Virus record (IMG/VR): IMGVR_UViG_3300024431_000010 | Location: 1 to 40,669 of that record | Length of the DNA stretch: 40,669 nt | Strand: one strand, 5' to 3' | Origin: a virus | Shown here: positions 37,172-40,669 of the stretch, piece by piece | Layout of the letters: each line of letters starts with the position of its first letter | Position numbering within the stretch: position 1 is the first letter of the stretch | Made by a program: the position numbers and the translations under genes | Notes under the pieces: generated by a model | Database searches by the model: none | What the model saw: the letters and a program-made list of their open reading frames with translations, nothing else | Told to the model about the DNA's origin: nothing

Positions 37172-38868
37172 TGTCCGCCATCCTTCAAAGCACCACCGCA
37201 CCTCTCCAGCCTGGTATCACGACGACGCCCCGCGCCGCCGGCGGAGGCGGGTCCAGCATCGCCGACCCGCACCCGGACTTCCTTGCCCGGCGCCCCGATT
37301 GGGTCACGCTGTTCGACGCCCACGAGGGCCAGCGCCATATCAAATCAAAGACCACGAAGTACCTGCCGGCAACCAGCGGCATGCGCGCGCTGTCCAACAG
37401 CAAAGACAAGCTGGATGGCGAGGGCGGCGACCTCTACAACGCATATTTGACCCGGGCGTTTTTCCCGGACCTGCTGAAGGAGACGGTGCGGGCGCTGACC
37501 GGCATCCTCGATCGGGAGGCGGCCAATATCGAGCTGCCCGACGCGCTGGAGGATATGCGGGAAATCGCCACGCCGAAGGGCGAGAGCCTGAACGACCTGC
37601 TGGTGCAGATGCATATCAACCAGCTGCTCTACGGCCGGCTGGGGCTGCTCCTGGACGTGGACCCGAATAGCGACCTGCCCCTGATCATCCAGTACCCGGC
37701 GCCGCAGGTCCTCAATTGGGACGACATAGCCCTGACGCTGAATCCCAAACAGATCGACGACTCGAAACGCTCGCAGGCCCGCCGGCGCCTGCTGCTGGCC
37801 GTGATAGACGAGACCCGCTACGAGCGGGAAACCGGCGACCGTTTCACGTGGAACCTCGTGCCCCGCTTTCGGGCGCTGTCGCTGGGTGACGCCGACCAGA
37901 ATGTCTACACCAGTCAGGTCGAGCGCGACGGCGCGATGCAGGACGCCATCCAGCCTTCTATCCGCGGCAAGACGCTGGAGGAGATCCCGTTTGTATTCGT
38001 CAACACCACCGACCTGGGCTCCCGCCCGGGCGAGCCACCGCTGATCAATCTGGCGAACCTGTCGATGGCGATCTACCGCGGCGAGGCCGACCACCGCTCG
38101 GCCCTGTTCATGTCCGGGCAGGACACGCTGGTCATCACCGGCTACGACATATCGTCCGGGTCCTCGGAAAATCCAGGCGACGACGCCAAGCCCATCATCG
38201 GCTCGGGCGCCTACCTGAACCTGCCGGACCCGGATGCCGATGCGAAGTTTATCGGCCCCGATTCGCTGGCCCTGCCCGAGCAGCGCACCTCCCTCGAGGA
38301 CGACTACAAACGTGCCGGCGAGGAGGGCATCAAGCTACTCTCGGCGGGCGCTGGTGCGGAGGCGGCCGAAACCATGCGGATCCGCGTCGCTGCCCGCACG
38401 GCTACCCTGCAGACGATCGCCAGCGTGGCAGCCACCGGCCTGGAGACCTCGCTGCGGCAGGCCGCCGTATGGGTCGGGGCCAACCCGGACGACGTCAAGG
38501 TCGAGCCGAATCTGGACTTCATTGAGGAGACGCAAAACGTCAAGGACCTGATCGACTTCGCCACGGCCAAGAGCGCCGGCGTGCCCCTGTCGTGGAAATC
38601 GGTCCACAACTACCTGCGCGCGAAGGACTTCACGGAGTTCACCTTCGAGGAGGAGCTGGAGCAGATCGAGGAGGAGGCCGACAACGAGACCCTTTCCGGC
38701 AACGACGACGAGCTGGCCGGCATGAGCGATGCCGAGCTGATGGCGGATCCGGCAATGGCCGCCCGGGCACAGGCAGGCGAGTTTGGCCCACGGGCTGCAC
38801 GCCGCATGGCCTCGATGGTCGGCGCGGCCGCTGAAGAGGACGAGGGCGCCGGCGACGAGGACGAGTAG
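37171..38868 (+). CDS. Portal protein (DUF4055 type)
   Basis: 565 residues; start chosen at the TAATG junction with terminase. After a Gly/Ser-rich N-terminus come H-E-G-Q-R-H-I-K-S and K-Y-L-P-A-T (about 49-70), Y-N-A-Y-L-T-R-A-F-F (about 90-99), V-R-A-L-T-G-I-L-D-R (about 107-116) and L-L-Y-G-R-L-G-L-L-L-D-V-D-P, features of DUF4055 portals. The C-terminal 90 residues are acidic. Twelve copies are expected at one capsid vertex for DNA passage. The neighbours TerL and MuF-like protein confirm the role. Confidence 0.88.
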   Translation: MSAILQSTTAPLQPGITTTPRAAGGGGSSIADPHPDFLARRPDWVTLFDAHEGQRHIKSKTTKYLPATSGMRALSNSKDKLDGEGGDLYNAYLTRAFFPDLLKETVRALTGILDREAANIELPDALEDMREIATPKGESLNDLLVQMHINQLLYGRLGLLLDVDPNSDLPLIIQYPAPQVLNWDDIALTLNPKQIDDSKRSQARRRLLLAVIDETRYERETGDRFTWNLVPRFRALSLGDADQNVYTSQVERDGAMQDAIQPSIRGKTLEEIPFVFVNTTDLGSRPGEPPLINLANLSMAIYRGEADHRSALFMSGQDTLVITGYDISSGSSENPGDDAKPIIGSGAYLNLPDPDADAKFIGPDSLALPEQRTSLEDDYKRAGEEGIKLLSAGAGAEAAETMRIRVAARTATLQTIASVAATGLETSLRQAAVWVGANPDDVKVEPNLDFIEETQNVKDLIDFATAKSAGVPLSWKSVHNYLRAKDFTEFTFEEELEQIEEEADNETLSGNDDELAGMSDAELMADPAMAARAQAGEFGPRAARRMASMVGAAAEEDEGAGDEDE

Positions 38869-38871
38869 CCA

Positions 38872-40044
38872 ATGGCCCACCTCACCACCAATGAGGCGAT
38901 CCGGGACGAGCTGATCGCGCATCAGGTCCAGCTGCTGCGGTTCGGCAAGGGCCTGCGGGACCGTATCGTGGCGCTGCTGAACGGCTCGGAGCCCGAGCTA
39001 CGCCGGCTGCTGAAGGCCCGCCTGGAGCGAACCAGCACGCTCGGCTGGGATCCGGGGCCGGCTACTACCAAACGCATGATCAAGACCGCCCGCCTGATCA
39101 AGGCTCTCCTGGACCCCACGTGGGAGGACATAAACAAGATAGTGCGCCGCGAGCTGCTGGGGCTGGCGATCGGCGAGACCGCCTTTGTCGCCGGCCTGCT
39201 GAACGACCTCGTGCCGGTGCTGTTCGACGCCGCCCTGCCCACCGGACGGGAGATCCGCGGCATCGTATTCGCGCGCCCCTTCCAGAGCCGCCTGCTGCGG
39301 GACTGGCTCGCCACCTATCAGGTCAACGACCGGCGGCGCATGATGGACCAGATCAGGCAGGGCCTCGTATTCGGCGAGACGCCGACCCAGATTGGCAAGC
39401 GGATCTTCGGCACGCGGGCCCTGGGTGGGGCCGACGGCGTGCGGGAGATTACCCGGCGCGGCGCCCAGACACTGGCCCAGACGGCAACCAGCGCCATTTC
39501 AAACGCTATCCGGCAGGCCCTGTATCAGCGCAACCGCCGCTTCATACCGAAGGAGCAGTATGTCGCCACGCTCGATAGCCGCACCACGCCCATCTGCTCG
39601 TCCCTGGACGGGGACGTGTTCGACGTCGGCATCGGACCGATACCGCCCATCCACTTCAACTGCCGCTCGATCCGCGTGCCCCTGATCAACGGCCGCAAGC
39701 TGGGCTCGCGACCGGCCAACGCGGCAAACGAGCGCGCTTTGCGCGGGCTTCGCGGGCCGGCACGGCGCCGGGCGGTGGCCCGCCTGGTAGGCCCGGTCCC
39801 TGCCGAGACGACCTATACGCAGTGGCTTGGCCGGCAGAACGCGCAGTTTCAGGACGACATTCTGGGCCCCGCCCGGGGCAGGCTATTCCGCTCCGGAGAG
39901 ATTGATCTGAAAGGCTTTGTGGACAATTCCGGCAAGAGCTTCACGCTGCGCGAACTGTACGATCAGGACCCCGGCCGCTTCCAGCGGGCTAACGTCCCTG
40001 CCCCACCGCCACCGGGCGCTCCCCGGCCGCGTCCCCGCGGCTAA
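38872..40044 (+). CDS. Mu gpF-like minor head protein
   Basis: 390 residues, 3 nt after the portal gene. The head-morphogenesis signature is at about 229-270: A-T-L-D-S-R-T-T-P-I-C, then L-D-G-D-V-F-D-V-G-I-G-P-I-P-P-I-H-F-N-C-R-S. The upstream part is helical (Q-T-A-T-S-A-I-S-N-A-I-R). The C-terminal tail is Pro/Arg-rich. Proteins of this kind bind the portal inside the prohead and may be ejected with DNA. No toxin domain is seen after the MuF part. Confidence 0.88.
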   Translation: MAHLTTNEAIRDELIAHQVQLLRFGKGLRDRIVALLNGSEPELRRLLKARLERTSTLGWDPGPATTKRMIKTARLIKALLDPTWEDINKIVRRELLGLAIGETAFVAGLLNDLVPVLFDAALPTGREIRGIVFARPFQSRLLRDWLATYQVNDRRRMMDQIRQGLVFGETPTQIGKRIFGTRALGGADGVREITRRGAQTLAQTATSAISNAIRQALYQRNRRFIPKEQYVATLDSRTTPICSSLDGDVFDVGIGPIPPIHFNCRSIRVPLINGRKLGSRPANAANERALRGLRGPARRRAVARLVGPVPAETTYTQWLGRQNAQFQDDILGPARGRLFRSGEIDLKGFVDNSGKSFTLRELYDQDPGRFQRANVPAPPPPGAPRPRPRG

Positions 40045-40123
40045 TTGACGCCGCCTTTGCGCCGGCGACATTCCGGCGTTACTATCCGCCGGTCAATAAC
40101 GCTCACTGTGAGAGGAGCAACCG
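40045..40123 (+). promoter_or_regulatory. Intergenic region with nested inverted repeats before the scaffold gene
   Basis: A TTGACG box (40045-40050) is followed by GCCGG/CCGGC (40061-40065, 40073-40077), CCGGCG/CGCCGG (40073-40078, 40087-40092) and GCGTTA/TAACGC arms, which compete for the same bases. TACTAT at 40080-40085 could be a -10, but spacing to TTGACG is too long. AGGAG precedes the scaffold ATG. Probably a promoter or attenuator for capsid genes. Confidence 0.35.
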
Positions 40124-40669
40124 ATGACCTTAGAAGCTGTCTATTCAGACAAGGCGAAAATCCCAGAAGGGCTCGCTACCCACTACAAAGAGATCGACGG
40201 CAAGTTTGTCCTGCAGGCAAACGGCATGAAGACTCAGGGAGATTTTGACAACTACGCCGACGCGCTGAAGAAACGGTTCGCGGACGCCGGAGCTGACTTC
40301 GCGAAGAAGGGCTCGTCCGGGCTAAGTCGTGATGACGTGGTCGAGGTCGTTAACAAGGCTTTGGAGAAATTTGCACCGCCTGGCGGCCCCGTGAAGGGGA
40401 AGGCCAACGGTAAGGGCGCCGGCGAAGGGGAAGATACGGAGGTGTCCGCACGCCTCCACGACCTCGAGCGGTCCGTCGCCAGCCTTACCGAGGACAACCA
40501 GAAACTGAAGGATGAACGCGACGCTGCCCTCGGCAACTCGAGGGACACAACAATCCGAAACGCACTGACCGAGTCCGCTAATAAAAGCGGTGCCGCCGGT
40601 GCTGGCGTCGGGAACCTCGTGACCCTGGTAGCAAAAAACTTCGAAGTCGCGCAAGACGGGACTGTCGTC
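40124..40669 (+). CDS. Scaffolding protein, 3'-partial
   Basis: 182 residues before the window ends with the frame open. AGGAG lies 6 nt before ATG. The start E-G-L-A-T-H-Y-K-E-I-D-G-K-F-V-L, a Gly/Lys linker (about 85-105), a coiled coil (L-H-D-L-E-R-S-V-A-S-L-T-E-D-N-Q-K-L-K) and R-N-A-L-T-E-S-A-N-K-S-G-A fit DUF6651-like phage scaffold proteins. It directs capsid assembly and normally precedes the major capsid gene, which would lie beyond the window edge. Confidence 0.82.
   Translation, partial: MTLEAVYSDKAKIPEGLATHYKEIDGKFVLQANGMKTQGDFDNYADALKKRFADAGADFAKKGSSGLSRDDVVEVVNKALEKFAPPGGPVKGKANGKGAGEGEDTEVSARLHDLERSVASLTEDNQKLKDERDAALGNSRDTTIRNALTESANKSGAAGAGVGNLVTLVAKNFEVAQDGTVV

Noticed and set aside
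1-40669. Search for CRISPR arrays, insertion sequences, integrase or attachment sites
   Set aside because: No spaced direct repeats, transposase, integrase or recombinase motifs were seen. The only tandem repeats are the in-frame units at the left end.

Overview
The window is most of the genome of a GC-rich tailed bacteriophage of siphovirus type. It has a large and small terminase, DUF4055-type portal, Mu F-like head protein, scaffold, one tail tube gene without a sheath gene, a frameshifted tail assembly chaperone, a tape measure protein and a long tail-tip operon. A host with an outer membrane (Gram-negative) is indicated by an Rz/Rz1-like spanin pair, including a lipobox outer-membrane lipoprotein. 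I see no integrase, excisionase, partition system, tRNA or CRISPR array, so the lifestyle cannot be decided; one small Cro/Xre-type regulator is present. The last gene is an incomplete scaffold protein and the first is the end of a repeat-rich virion protein. The missing piece (the rest of the scaffold, the major capsid protein and the start of the repeat protein) would join the two ends, so this looks like a circularly permuted or circularised phage genome cut open inside the head genes.

Layout. 1-3070 (+): virion repeat protein and head-tail connector/neck genes. 3099-17604 (+): tail tube, chaperone with a canonical -1 slippery heptamer, tape measure, three tail-tip proteins, a DUF2163/BR0599-type protein and a 1608-residue J-like tip protein ending in three LamG-like domains. 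17601-19590: small accessory genes on both strands, including an antisense two-helix membrane microprotein and about 445 nt without a convincing gene that holds hairpins and a bidirectional terminator. 19590-23159 (-): ten tightly coupled genes of unknown function. 23160-23319: divergent control region. 23320-27942 (+): early genes with a regulator, zinc-binding and winged-helix proteins, and a candidate single-strand annealing protein with a coiled-coil partner. 28043-30855 (+): a secreted Gln-rich protein and a lysis cassette (DUF5675 protein, membrane coiled-coil protein, holin-like protein, Rz, Rz1). 30891-31847 (+): small, mostly membrane proteins. 31844-35180 (+): DNA-modification island with a beta-class amino-methyltransferase, a C5-cytosine methyltransferase carrying a second gene overprinted in its +1 frame, a DUF1064 protein and a ParB-methyltransferase fusion. 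35170-40669 (+): packaging and head genes.

How it works together. Terminase and portal fill the prohead built on the scaffold. Neck proteins and the tube, chaperone and tape measure build the tail, and the LamG-tipped protein probably contacts the cell surface. The methyltransferases probably protect phage DNA from host restriction. The early operon supplies regulation and recombination. The DUF5675-holin-spanin cassette releases progeny.

The most unusual feature is the overprinted gene inside the cytosine methyltransferase (32948-33430). It has its own Shine-Dalgarno sequence, recognisable family motifs and a GC3 pattern that moves into its frame. Next are the unexplained ten-gene reverse cassette, the hairpins sharing a GTGAG loop in two leaders, and the antisense membrane microprotein.
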